This document shows positions 35,577 through 43,990 of a stretch of 64,000 bases of DNA, piece after piece. Both the position numbers and the translations under genes were made by a program. How positions within the stretch are numbered: position 1 is the first letter of the stretch; the number at the start of each line of letters is the position of its first letter. The notes below the pieces were generated by a model. That model had not been told where the DNA came from. It was given only the letters and a program-made list of their open reading frames with translations, and did not search any database. Source of the DNA: Oscillospiraceae bacterium (GTDB taxonomy: Bacteria > Bacillota > Clostridia > UMGS1810); assembly GCA_015069095.1 (NCBI GenBank), contig SVJH01000006.1, forward strand, positions 40,500 to 104,499, written 5' to 3'.

Positions 35577-36338
35577 ATGATAATATCAGTGATATCAGCC
35601 AAAGGCGGAGTAGGAAAAACATTTTTTTGTGCAAATATTTCTGCAAAACTTTCTTCTAATAAAAATAAGACAGTAGTTGTTGATTTTAATAACGGATTTA
35701 GAAATTTGGATATAGCGTTGGGCCTTGAAAATCAAATTACATACACGTTAGATGATGTTTTTTCTGAAAAGTGCACGATTGATGAAGTAATATTTGAAGA
35801 TACAGGCTATGATAATCTTCATTTCATTCCTGCTTCTCAAAACACAAATCCGGTCATTTATTTAGAAACAGCAGAAAAACTTTTAAAACAACTTAATGAT
35901 ATGTATGATTATGTTGTTATAGATTGCATGACAAGTTTTAATGATGTCGTAAAGCATATATTGTCGATTTCCGATCAAATTCTTGTTGTTACTACACCTG
36001 ATATTATTTCTGTAAGAAATGCTGATGTCATAATAAATTCGATAGATGCAGATAAAGTAAGGCTGATAATTAACAAAATGCCGATTGAAAAAACTTTTCC
36101 TGATTATCTTATGAATGCAGATGAAGTAATCGATAATTTACAAGTAAAACTTTGTGGAATAATAAATAGCGAAGACTGTGTTGAAAAAAGTTTATTGACT
36201 GGACGTCTTGCAATTTATGATAATGAGGTTTTAAATAGTGTCTTCACAAATATTGCTAATAGAATTTCAGGTAAAGAAGTACCAATTTATAAATTTCAAT
36301 ATAAGAAACCAAATAAGAGTTTTAAACTATTTAAGTAA
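35577..36338 (+). CDS. MinD/ParA-family P-loop ATPase with altered switch residues
   Basis: The 253-residue protein has the deviant Walker A KGGVGKT (residues 9-15) and a MinD-like DF-NNGFRNLD segment at 36-45, and sits between PBP2 and mgsA, where Clostridia usually carry minC-minD-minE. Normal MinD positions the division septum by ATP-driven membrane cycling. Here the residue equal to E. coli Asp40 is Asn38, that equal to Asp152 is Asn148 (SVRNAD), and the DSPAG switch II is DCMTS. The C-terminus is Lys/Phe-rich (KKPNKSFKLFK) rather than a standard membrane helix. minC and minE are absent. It may be a diverged MinD, a FlhG-like protein or a regulator that binds ATP but hydrolyses it poorly. 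Confidence 0.8.
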   Translation: MIISVISAKGGVGKTFFCANISAKLSSNKNKTVVVDFNNGFRNLDIALGLENQITYTLDDVFSEKCTIDEVIFEDTGYDNLHFIPASQNTNPVIYLETAEKLLKQLNDMYDYVVIDCMTSFNDVVKHILSISDQILVVTTPDIISVRNADVIINSIDADKVRLIINKMPIEKTFPDYLMNADEVIDNLQVKLCGIINSEDCVEKSLLTGRLAIYDNEVLNSVFTNIANRISGKEVPIYKFQYKKPNKSFKLFK

Positions 36339-36362
36339 GAACGTTAAAAAGGAGAGGTATAA

Positions 36363-36773
36363 ATGAATATCGCATTGATTGCACATGACAAGAAAAAAGA
36401 GTTAATGGTCCAGTTTTGTATTGCATACAAGGGTATATTGTCAAAACATAATTTAGTAGCAACAGGTACAACAGGCACTTTAATTGCAGATTCAACAGGA
36501 ATGAATGTTCATAAGTTTTTGTCAGGTCCACAAGGTGGAGATCAGCAAATAGGTGCGAGAATAGCATATAATGAAATTGATTTAGTTTTATTTTTTAGAG
36601 ATCCGCTTACTGCACAAGCCCATGAACCAGAAGTTAATGCTCTTTTAAGATTGTGTGATGTTCACAATATTCCTCTTGCAACAAATGTAGCAACTGCTGA
36701 GGTTTTAGTTCGTGGTATGGAACGTGGCGATATGGATTGGCGTGATATTGTTAATCCGAAAAATTCCAGATAA
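36363..36773 (+). CDS. mgsA: Methylglyoxal synthase
   Basis: The 136-residue enzyme has all family signatures: [10 protein letters not shown] (His), TGTTGTLI (phosphate-binding loop), [21 protein letters not shown] (catalytic Asp region) and [16 protein letters not shown] (His). It converts dihydroxyacetone phosphate to methylglyoxal when phosphate is short. GGAGAGG precedes the ATG. In Clostridia mgsA commonly ends the mre-min-rodA gene cluster, and a strong terminator follows here too. Confidence 0.95.
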   Translation: MNIALIAHDKKKELMVQFCIAYKGILSKHNLVATGTTGTLIADSTGMNVHKFLSGPQGGDQQIGARIAYNEIDLVLFFRDPLTAQAHEPEVNALLRLCDVHNIPLATNVATAEVLVRGMERGDMDWRDIVNPKNSR

Positions 36774-36783
36774 AAAACTTTTT

Positions 36784-36814
36784 AGCAGGAGCAATTTATT
36801 TGTTCCTGCTTTTT
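36784..36814 (+). terminator. Intrinsic terminator after mgsA
   Basis: An 11-bp stem AGCAGGAGCAA/TTGTTCCTGCT with one G-T pair and a 5-base loop is followed by TTTTT. It ends the growth and shape operon. Confidence 0.88.
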
Positions 36815-36842
36815 GCGAATTTATATAAAAAGGATGACATAT

Positions 36843-37477
36843 ATGGATATAAAAAAATTAGTAGAAAATTTAGAAAAAAACAATTATAAACCTTATTTTA
36901 TCGAGTCAAAAGATGAATTGATTCCTTTGTTAAAACAAATAATAAAACCGGGCGAAACAGTTTCTGTTGGCGGGTCTGTTACATTAAATGAAACTGGTGT
37001 GCTTGAACTTTTAAGAAATGGCGATTATGATTTTTTAGATAGATATGCAGACGGTGTTGATCAAGACGAAATTTTTAGAAAAAGTTTTTTTGCAGATACA
37101 TATCTGATGAGCACTAATGCCTTGATTGAAGATGGTTATTTGTATAACGTTGACGGTTATTGTAATAGAGTAAGTGACTTCTTTATGGACCTAAATCTGT
37201 TATAGTAATTGCAGGTGTTAATAAAATTGTGAAAGATTTTGGTGAGGCTGTTGAGCGAGTAAAGAAAATTGCCGCACCGCTTAATGCAAAACGTCTTAAT
37301 AAAGAAACGTATTGCAGTGCAAATGGGGTATGCGTTGATGCGAATGGTAAAAATCCATGCGATGGTTGTATGTCAGATGCAAGGATTTGTTCTAATTACG
37401 TGTTATCCGGAAGGCAGATGGCACGTTTGAAAGACAGAATAAAAGTAATAATTATTAACGAAAATTTAGGATATTGA
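36843..37477 (+). pseudogene. LUD-domain (LutC/YkgG-like) protein gene, interrupted by a -1 frameshift
   Basis: Two frames together make one LUD protein of about 211 residues. The first (to 37205) covers GETVSVGGSVTLNETGVLELL and NVDGYCNRVSDFF; the second continues in another frame from about 37184 with YGPKSVIVIAGVNKIVKDFGEA, the Cys-rich CSANGVC...CDGCMSDARIC region and IKVIIINENLGY. One missing T in the TTT run at 37182-37184 explains the break: with four T the frame reads D-F-F-Y-G-P. LUD proteins are linked to lactate use and iron-sulfur electron transfer. The break may be real or an assembly error. Start ATG follows AAAAGGATG. Confidence 0.82.
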
Positions 37478-37489
37478 TTTGGTGAAAGT

Positions 37490-37828
37490 ATGAATTTAGT
37501 TACAATTGTATTAAATAAAACGGAATGTTTAGGGGCTCTTTTAAACGCATTTGTTAAAAATGACATAAAAGGAGCGACAATATTAGACAGTATAGGTATG
37601 GCTCGTGCAATAAATGAAGAAGCAGATCTTAAATTTGTTGCTTCATTAAAACTTATTTTAAATCCGGAACAAGAAGGTAGCAAAACAATATTTCTTATTG
37701 CCGAAGATGATAAAATAAGTAAAATTTCAAACATTGTAAACGTTGTTACGGGTGGGCTTGATAGGCCTGATACCGGAATTATGTTCTGCGTGCCCGTTTC
37801 GTATGTTGAAGGTATAAATCTTGGTTAG
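37490..37828 (+). CDS. PII-like signalling protein
   Basis: This 112-residue protein resembles GlnB/PII in size and order of elements: an N-terminal beta strand and helix (LVTIVLNKTECLGALLNAFVKNDIKGATILD), a T-loop-length middle part, and a C-terminal GGLDRPDTGIMFCVPVSYVEGI corresponding to the PII TGxxGDGxIFVxPV segment. The uridylylated Tyr and the classical T-loop sequence are not conserved, so it is a divergent PII-like protein, not a standard nitrogen regulator. It follows the LUD gene by 12 bases with TTGGTGA. Ligand and partner are unknown. Confidence 0.7.
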   Translation: MNLVTIVLNKTECLGALLNAFVKNDIKGATILDSIGMARAINEEADLKFVASLKLILNPEQEGSKTIFLIAEDDKISKISNIVNVVTGGLDRPDTGIMFCVPVSYVEGINLG

Positions 37829-37855
37829 AATAAATCAATCGAAAGGGAGATGGTT

Positions 37856-40213
37856 ATGAAAAAAGTTTTTTTGTTGTTTTTGTGTTTCATATTATCTTTT
37901 ACATCGGTTTATTCTGAAAAGTCAGAAGGTTCTATGTACGGGAATATTGTAATAAATGAAATAATGGCAAGTAATTCCGAGTTTATTAAAGACGTTTATG
38001 ACGAATATTCAGATTGGATTGAATTACATAATTTATCATTGTATGATGTCGATATTTCAGGATGTTATTTAAGTGATGGCAAAAAGAACCTCGTGCAGTA
38101 TAAAATACCGGATGGTGTTATTGTTCCTGCCAATGGATATATTATTGTATGGTGCACAGGTAATGAAGGTTTTTTTGAAAGTCAATGCTACACTAATTTT
38201 AAAGTTTCTGAAGGCGAAACAGTGTATTTTACAGACAGAGATGGAACGACAATTATAGATAGTCTGAAAGCAAAAGACGTATCAACTGATGAAAGTATTG
38301 GAAGAACAAGTCCTAATTCTGATGATATTGCAATCTTTTCTGAGCCTACGCCATATAAATCAAATATTGGCGCTAAAAAAAAGATTAAACCGCCTGTGTT
38401 TTCTAAACAAGCGGGAGTTTATGAAAATGAATTTAATCTTGAATTAACTGCTGATGAAGGTGCTGATGTTTATTTTACACTTGATGGTAGTATTCCTGAC
38501 GAAAATTCGATGAAATATACTACTCCAATTCGCGTTGCAAGTAGAGTTGGAGAGCCAAATACAATATCGATGATTCCAACAAACACTCTTGATACTAATA
38601 GAGCATGGAAACTACCTCAAGGCGAGGTATACAAATCAAACGTTGTGCGTGCCTGTGCGATAGTAAATGGCGAAAAAAGCGAAGTTGTAACTTCAACATA
38701 TTTTGTAGACAAAGAATTTTTTACACGCTACGGAGTAAATGTAGTTTCTATTGCTACAGATGAAGAAAATTTGTTTGATTTTAACAAAGGAATATATGTA
38801 GCAGGCGGAAACTTAAATTATCAAAAAGAAGGAAGAGAATGGGAAAGAGAAGCATCTTTTGAGTATTTTGATAAAAATGGTAAATTGGAACTTGCACAGA
38901 ATATCGGAATAAGAATTCACGGCGCTTTTTCAACGAATTTTCCACAAAAATCTCTTAGAATATATGCACGAAGTGAATACGGAAAAAAAGAGTTTAATTA
39001 TAAATTTTTTGAGGATAATGATGTAAAAAAATTCAAGTCTCTTATAGTCAGAAACTCAGGCAATGATTTTGGAAATCTTATGTTTTTAGATGCGATGTAT
39101 CAAAGTTTATGGAAAGACAATATAAGTGCTATCATTCAGGATGCAAAACCTGCCGTATTGTTTATAAACGGCGAATATTGGGGGATATCAAACATTCGTG
39201 AGCATTACTCCGAAGAATATTTTGCACAGCATTTTGGCGGAGATGAAAACAATTATATTATTGCCGAAAATGGTGGATTGGTAATTGATACGGGTGTTGA
39301 AGGAGATAAAGATACTTTTAAAAGTGTTGCTAATTTTGCCGCATCAAGCGATATGAATGTCAGTGAAAATTATGACAAGGTTGAAAAATGGGTAGACCTT
39401 GATAATATGGCAACTTATTTTGTAGCGCAGATTTTTGCCGGAAATAACGATTGGCCCGGCAACAATTTAGGACTTTTTAGGTATAAAGTTAATCCAATTG
39501 TTGATGGCGCAAATGTCCTTGATGGAAGATGGAGATTTTTTATCAAAGATGTTGATCAGGCATATGCTTACAAAATGATAAATTTTTCTGTTATTGAGGC
39601 GATAAAAAATGGGGAAAAAGGAAATTATCCGGTAAAATTATTTTTATCAATGCTTAAGTCGGAGAAGTTTAAAAACAAATTCTTAGTTGCTTTTTGTGAT
39701 GCTATAAATACCAATTTATCTCGTGAAAGCATATACAGTGCTGCAACAAAAAATAAAGAAATCTATCGTGAGCTCATTGAAGAACACATTGCAAGATGGG
39801 GTTCTCCTGAAAGCTTTTCCGCATGGGAGAAACTTGTAGATGGTTATAAATCGTTTGGAAACAGGCGTGTATTAGTTGTTAAAAATCAAATTGAGGAATT
39901 AGTTGGGGATATCGGTGATTTCAATTCGAATTTGTGTATTGGTGTTAATAACTCGGAGTACGGAAAAGTTTTATTAAATAGCACATATGTAGATGATTTT
40001 GACAGTGGTTCTGTTAAAATTGAAAATAATTCAATAGATATATGGAAAGGCAAATATTTTGAAGGAGCTAATATTACTTTAACGGCAATTCCTAATGATG
40101 GGTACAAATTTGTCGGATGGGAACTAGGCTACGCTTCATCTTCTGATAAAATAAATGTTACTTTAAAACAAGGCGATAATATATATTTTGCAAAGTTTGC
40201 TCCACTATCATAA
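37856..40213 (+). CDS. Secreted CotH-kinase-family protein with lamin-tail and chitobiase-C-type domains
   Basis: The 785-residue protein has a signal peptide (KKVFLLFLCFILSFTSVYS), a lamin-tail domain (IVINEIMASNSEFIKDVYDEY, DWIELHNLS, about residues 30-150), a chitobiase/hexosaminidase C-terminal-like beta domain (DVYFTLDGSIPDENS, about 180-270) and a CotH kinase domain (GIRIHGAFSTNFPQKSLRIY...WGISNIREHY...FIKDVDQAY, about 290-650). The end is an InlB-type repeat (ITLTAIPNDGYKFVGWE). CotH in Bacillus phosphorylates spore-coat proteins; secreted multi-domain forms in gut Clostridia have unknown targets. No anchor is visible. GAAAGGGAG precedes the chosen ATG by 6 bases. Confidence 0.88.
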   Translation: MKKVFLLFLCFILSFTSVYSEKSEGSMYGNIVINEIMASNSEFIKDVYDEYSDWIELHNLSLYDVDISGCYLSDGKKNLVQYKIPDGVIVPANGYIIVWCTGNEGFFESQCYTNFKVSEGETVYFTDRDGTTIIDSLKAKDVSTDESIGRTSPNSDDIAIFSEPTPYKSNIGAKKKIKPPVFSKQAGVYENEFNLELTADEGADVYFTLDGSIPDENSMKYTTPIRVASRVGEPNTISMIPTNTLDTNRAWKLPQGEVYKSNVVRACAIVNGEKSEVVTSTYFVDKEFFTRYGVNVVSIATDEENLFDFNKGIYVAGGNLNYQKEGREWEREASFEYFDKNGKLELAQNIGIRIHGAFSTNFPQKSLRIYARSEYGKKEFNYKFFEDNDVKKFKSLIVRNSGNDFGNLMFLDAMYQSLWKDNISAIIQDAKPAVLFINGEYWGISNIREHYSEEYFAQHFGGDENNYIIAENGGLVIDTGVEGDKDTFKSVANFAASSDMNVSENYDKVEKWVDLDNMATYFVAQIFAGNNDWPGNNLGLFRYKVNPIVDGANVLDGRWRFFIKDVDQAYAYKMINFSVIEAIKNGEKGNYPVKLFLSMLKSEKFKNKFLVAFCDAINTNLSRESIYSAATKNKEIYRELIEEHIARWGSPESFSAWEKLVDGYKSFGNRRVLVVKNQIEELVGDIGDFNSNLCIGVNNSEYGKVLLNSTYVDDFDSGSVKIENNSIDIWKGKYFEGANITLTAIPNDGYKFVGWELGYASSSDKINVTLKQGDNIYFAKFAPLS

Positions 40214-40286
40214 TAAAATAAGCAAAAATTGAATATTTTTTTAATAAAAAGTCAAAAAAAGAATACAAATTTATGCATTTAAGTGC

Positions 40287-40292
40287 TATAAT
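40287..40292 (+). promoter_or_regulatory. Extended -10 promoter of the SASA gene
   Basis: TATAAT is preceded by TGC, giving an extended -10, 29 bases before the start. No convincing -35 is present. Confidence 0.5.
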
Positions 40293-40320
40293 TATTTTAT
40301 ATTTATTTTGGAGGGATATT

Positions 40321-43300
40321 ATGAAAAAGTTAATTTCACTTTTTCTTGTGTTGACAGTTGTATTTACAATGTTTAATTTCACTGTAAATGCTGCTACTGT
40401 AACAGAGGAAAATGTAGTATGGACACAAAATTTTGACGGTGAAACAGGAGTAGATTTTTCTGCAGATCCTGCACTTAAAAATGCTAATGCGTACACGTCA
40501 TATGCTGATGGTGGACGTGCCGGTGCTGCAGCAAATGGTCATTTAACTTACATAAAAGAAGGTACCAATGGATACTATTCTATATCTACAACAAAAGGTG
40601 GACAAGTAGCCGGAAAAGTATTTATTAATCAAAACGCATTTGAAGTAGGAAAATCTTACAAAGTTTTTCTTGATGCAAAATATGTTCCGTGCGAAGGAAA
40701 TACAAAAACACAGATGGGTATTAGTGCATATATTTTAAAGGGCACGGGCCATACTTCTCTTGAAAATTCAACTGGAAATGTAATTATCAATGCGACATCA
40801 TGGTCAACTTTTTCAACCGCTGCATTTACTTATACAGATGAATTGAAAGCTATTACAGGCGGTTTAAATTTAAGAGTTGAATGTGGTACTGACAATGGTA
40901 CAAATGTCGACGGTACTGTGTTGTATAATAAAATTTATATTGATAATGTCCGTGTTGTTGAAGTTAGTGAGGTGGAAACAATATCAACTTCAATATTCAA
41001 TAATAAAAAATCATGTGATTTTAATTCATTTGACACAAATTATGGATTTACTTCTTTGGATTATGCTACTAATTCAGGCCTTTCTCCAAAAATTGCTATT
41101 GATGATACTATGGATGCAAACGGAAACGGAAAAAGTTTAAAACTTTATCATAGTGCTGATGCACGTACAACACTTAAAGGATTCTTTGTTGAAGCAGATT
41201 TAGGAAAAAGATTTAAAGTAAGTTTAAAAGTTTATCCAACAGTTGAATCTGAAAAAGGCATAAGATTTGGTGCTAAACTTGAAAATTCTACTAACAGCAA
41301 TTGGTATAGTGAAACAGACAAAAAGTATTATTCTGTTGGTGCTACTGCAGATGCTGGTTGTGACTTGGTTGTTAATACGTGGAATGCTGTAAATTTTGAG
41401 TTTACAATGCCTAAAGAAATGGAAGATGTATCACTTGCATGTTTAACAATCGACCAGAGATATGATAACGATACTACAACTCCATATTCAAGCGAATTAT
41501 ATATTGATGATATTAAAATTACAAGAATAAGTTCTGAGTTTTATAATATGAAATCATGTGATTTTAATTCATTTGACACAAATTATGTGTTTACTTCTTT
41601 AGATTATGCAACTAACTCAGGATTATCTCCAAAAATTGCTATTGATGATACTATGGATGCAAACGGAAACGGAAAAAGTTTAAAACTTTATCATAGTGCT
41701 GATGCACGTACAACACTTAAAGGTTTCTTTGTAAAAGAAGATTTAGGAAAAACTTTTACTGTTAGTATGAAAGTATATCCAACGGTAGCATCACCAAAAG
41801 GTATAAGAGTTGGTGCTAAATTTGAAAACGCTACTAATGGTAATTGGTATAGTGGTACAGATACTAACTATTATGCAGTAGGAAATGTAATAAACGATGA
41901 ACTTCCTATGGTTGCAAATTCTTGGAATTCTATAAGTTTTGAATTTACTTTACCTAATTCGCTTAATGATCCTTCGCTTATTTGTTTAGCAATTGACCAG
42001 AGATATGATAATGATAACACAACTCCATATTCAAGCGAATTGTATATTGATGATATTGTAATTACAGAATATGTTGCTCCTGAAAAACTTACATTACCTG
42101 CAATTTTTGCTGATAATATGATTCTTCAAAGAAATAAGCCAATTCCTGTATGGGGATTTAGCGGAACACCAGGTGATGAAATTACAGTAAGTATTGATTC
42201 AACTTCAGTAACTGACACTGTTGATGAAAATGGCGACTTCTATGTTGAACTTCCTGCTATGCAGGCAGCAACTAATAAAACTTTAATTGTAAAAAATAAT
42301 ACAGATAACACTACTTACGAGTTTAATAATGTTGGTATTGGCGAAGTGTGGTACTGTGGTGGTCAGTCAAATATGGAACTTACATTAACAAATACATGGG
42401 ATATTGACGATTTAGTTGCTGACATGGAAAATGTTGATGTAAGAAGCTTTAAAGTTTCTGTAACTTCAAGTTACGAACCTAAAAAAGACTTACCATCTGG
42501 TAGCGGCTGGAAAATTGTAAATACAAAAAGTGTTACTGCGATAGGTTATATAGCAGCAGCAAAACTTTATAAAGAATTAAATGTTCCGATTGCTCTTATT
42601 GAGTGTTATCAAGGTGGTAGTGCTGCACAGGCATGGCTAAGTTATGAAAAAGTATTTGCTCCTGAAAGAGAAGCCATCTATAATAATCCTAACTGGAAGC
42701 CTGCTAATGCATCTGGTACATTTAACAGTTGGGGCTGTGAAGGCAGAACTATGTGGGAAGATTATGACTACTACTGGAGTATTGGTGAAATCTATCCAAC
42801 TACAAATGCAAAAGGAACTTTAATAAATGGTACTGCAGGAAGTGCAGGACAGAGATTTGCTCCTACAAGTTTTTATAATGCAATGCAGGCACCGCTTGCT
42901 AATTATGCTATTGCCGGTGTAATGTGGTATCAGGGCGAATCTCAACCAAACGCAAGACTTTGGGAACAGTATAATTACATTCTATATGATTTAATTTCAC
43001 AGTGGAGAGAAGATTTTAAAGATGAAAATCTTCCTGTAATGATTGTTCAACTTGCTCCGTATGGAAGCGAAGCTGGCAGAGAATTTAGAGAAATTCGACA
43101 AGTACAACTTGATACACATAAACGCATGGATAACGTAGAAGTTATTTGTACAGCATACGAAGGAAATATTGGAAGCACTGATCCGGGCGGTTCAATTCAC
43201 CCTGCTACAAAAAGACCTGTCGGCGAAAGAATGGGTAATACAATCTTAGCAACCGTATATGGTAAAGATATTGAATACTGCGGTCCTGAATATGAGTGGA

Positions 43301-43953
43301 TGGAAGTAAAAGAAAACAAAGTAATTCTTCACTTTACGCATATTGCTGAAGGATTAAAAATTAAAGATGGTCAAACAGAATTAAAAGGTTTCACAATCAG
43401 TGCTGACGGAAATACATTTGTTGATGCTACAGCAACAATTGCTGGAGATACAGTTGAAGTTTATGCAGAAAGTGTAACAAATCCTGTTGCAGTAAATTAT
43501 GCATTTGTAAACTATGCAAAAGCTGATAATAGCGCATCACCTAACTGGCTGGGCGGAACTCTTGAAAACAGTATAGGACAGCCTGCATTTCCGTTTAAAG
43601 CGTCTTTAACAGATCCTTTCATTAAAGATATTAAATTCTTTGATGAAACAAAAGTTATTACATCACTAACTGCCGCTGATATAAAAAATGGCATTAAATT
43701 TGATGCTGAAATTTATGAATTAGGTCATACTAAAACAGAGCATAAAGTGATTGTTGCGTTATACAACGGCGAAAATATGGTTAGTGCAAAAGTATACTCA
43801 ACGCAGTTTAATACAGCAGGAAATTATGTTGTATCTGGTGATATAAAATCTGATTTAACAGTAAATAACGGAAAAATTAAGATATTCTTATGGGACGGTT
43901 TTGATAAAATCCAACCTTTAAGTTCATCAAAAATCACTACTATTTCTGAATAA
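40321..43953 (+). CDS. Secreted sialate-O-acetylesterase-type (SASA/SGNH) enzyme with three carbohydrate-binding-like modules
   Basis: The 1,210-residue protein has a signal peptide (KKLISLFLVLTVVFTMFNFTVNA), then three beta-sandwich modules of CBM4/9-like look (about residues 30-220, 229-405, 410-584); the second and third are near copies. The catalytic domain (about 590-1090) has VWYCGGQSNME (nucleophile Ser about 683), VMWYQGESQPN and GGSIHP (catalytic His about 960), as in sialate O-acetylesterases and acetylxylan/pectin esterases of the SASA family. A C-terminal Ig-like domain ends the protein. It removes O-acetyl groups from glycans outside the cell. GGAGGG precedes the chosen ATG; an upstream in-frame ATG lies at the promoter. 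A terminator follows. Confidence 0.87.
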   Translation: MKKLISLFLVLTVVFTMFNFTVNAATVTEENVVWTQNFDGETGVDFSADPALKNANAYTSYADGGRAGAAANGHLTYIKEGTNGYYSISTTKGGQVAGKVFINQNAFEVGKSYKVFLDAKYVPCEGNTKTQMGISAYILKGTGHTSLENSTGNVIINATSWSTFSTAAFTYTDELKAITGGLNLRVECGTDNGTNVDGTVLYNKIYIDNVRVVEVSEVETISTSIFNNKKSCDFNSFDTNYGFTSLDYATNSGLSPKIAIDDTMDANGNGKSLKLYHSADARTTLKGFFVEADLGKRFKVSLKVYPTVESEKGIRFGAKLENSTNSNWYSETDKKYYSVGATADAGCDLVVNTWNAVNFEFTMPKEMEDVSLACLTIDQRYDNDTTTPYSSELYIDDIKITRISSEFYNMKSCDFNSFDTNYVFTSLDYATNSGLSPKIAIDDTMDANGNGKSLKLYHSADARTTLKGFFVKEDLGKTFTVSMKVYPTVASPKGIRVGAKFENATNGNWYSGTDTNYYAVGNVINDELPMVANSWNSISFEFTLPNSLNDPSLICLAIDQRYDNDNTTPYSSELYIDDIVITEYVAPEKLTLPAIFADNMILQRNKPIPVWGFSGTPGDEITVSIDSTSVTDTVDENGDFYVELPAMQAATNKTLIVKNNTDNTTYEFNNVGIGEVWYCGGQSNMELTLTNTWDIDDLVADMENVDVRSFKVSVTSSYEPKKDLPSGSGWKIVNTKSVTAIGYIAAAKLYKELNVPIALIECYQGGSAAQAWLSYEKVFAPEREAIYNNPNWKPANASGTFNSWGCEGRTMWEDYDYYWSIGEIYPTTNAKGTLINGTAGSAGQRFAPTSFYNAMQAPLANYAIAGVMWYQGESQPNARLWEQYNYILYDLISQWREDFKDENLPVMIVQLAPYGSEAGREFREIRQVQLDTHKRMDNVEVICTAYEGNIGSTDPGGSIHPATKRPVGERMGNTILATVYGKDIEYCGPEYEWMEVKENKVILHFTHIAEGLKIKDGQTELKGFTISADGNTFVDATATIAGDTVEVYAESVTNPVAVNYAFVNYAKADNSASPNWLGGTLENSIGQPAFPFKASLTDPFIKDIKFFDETKVITSLTAADIKNGIKFDAEIYELGHTKTEHKVIVALYNGENMVSAKVYSTQFNTAGNYVVSGDIKSDLTVNNGKIKIFLWDGFDKIQPLSSSKITTISE
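41083..41180 (+). repeat. 98-bp direct repeat, copy 1 (SASA module 2)
   Basis: Identical to 41626-41723, 543 bases (181 codons) downstream and in the same frame. The flanking module sequence is similar but diverged. Confidence 0.93.
41626..41723 (+). repeat. 98-bp direct repeat, copy 2 (SASA module 3)
   Basis: Identical to 41083-41180. The match ends at TTAAAGG, after which ATTC in copy 1 becomes TTTC in copy 2. Confidence 0.93.
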
Positions 43954-43956
43954 TAT

Positions 43957-43990
43957 AAAAGCACATACTTTTTAGTATGTGCTTTCTATT
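43957..43990. terminator. Bidirectional intrinsic terminator
   Basis: A 12-bp perfect stem AAAGCACATACT/AGTATGTGCTTT with a TTTT loop lies between two convergent genes. The stop codon of the minus-strand gene begins inside the loop. Confidence 0.85.
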
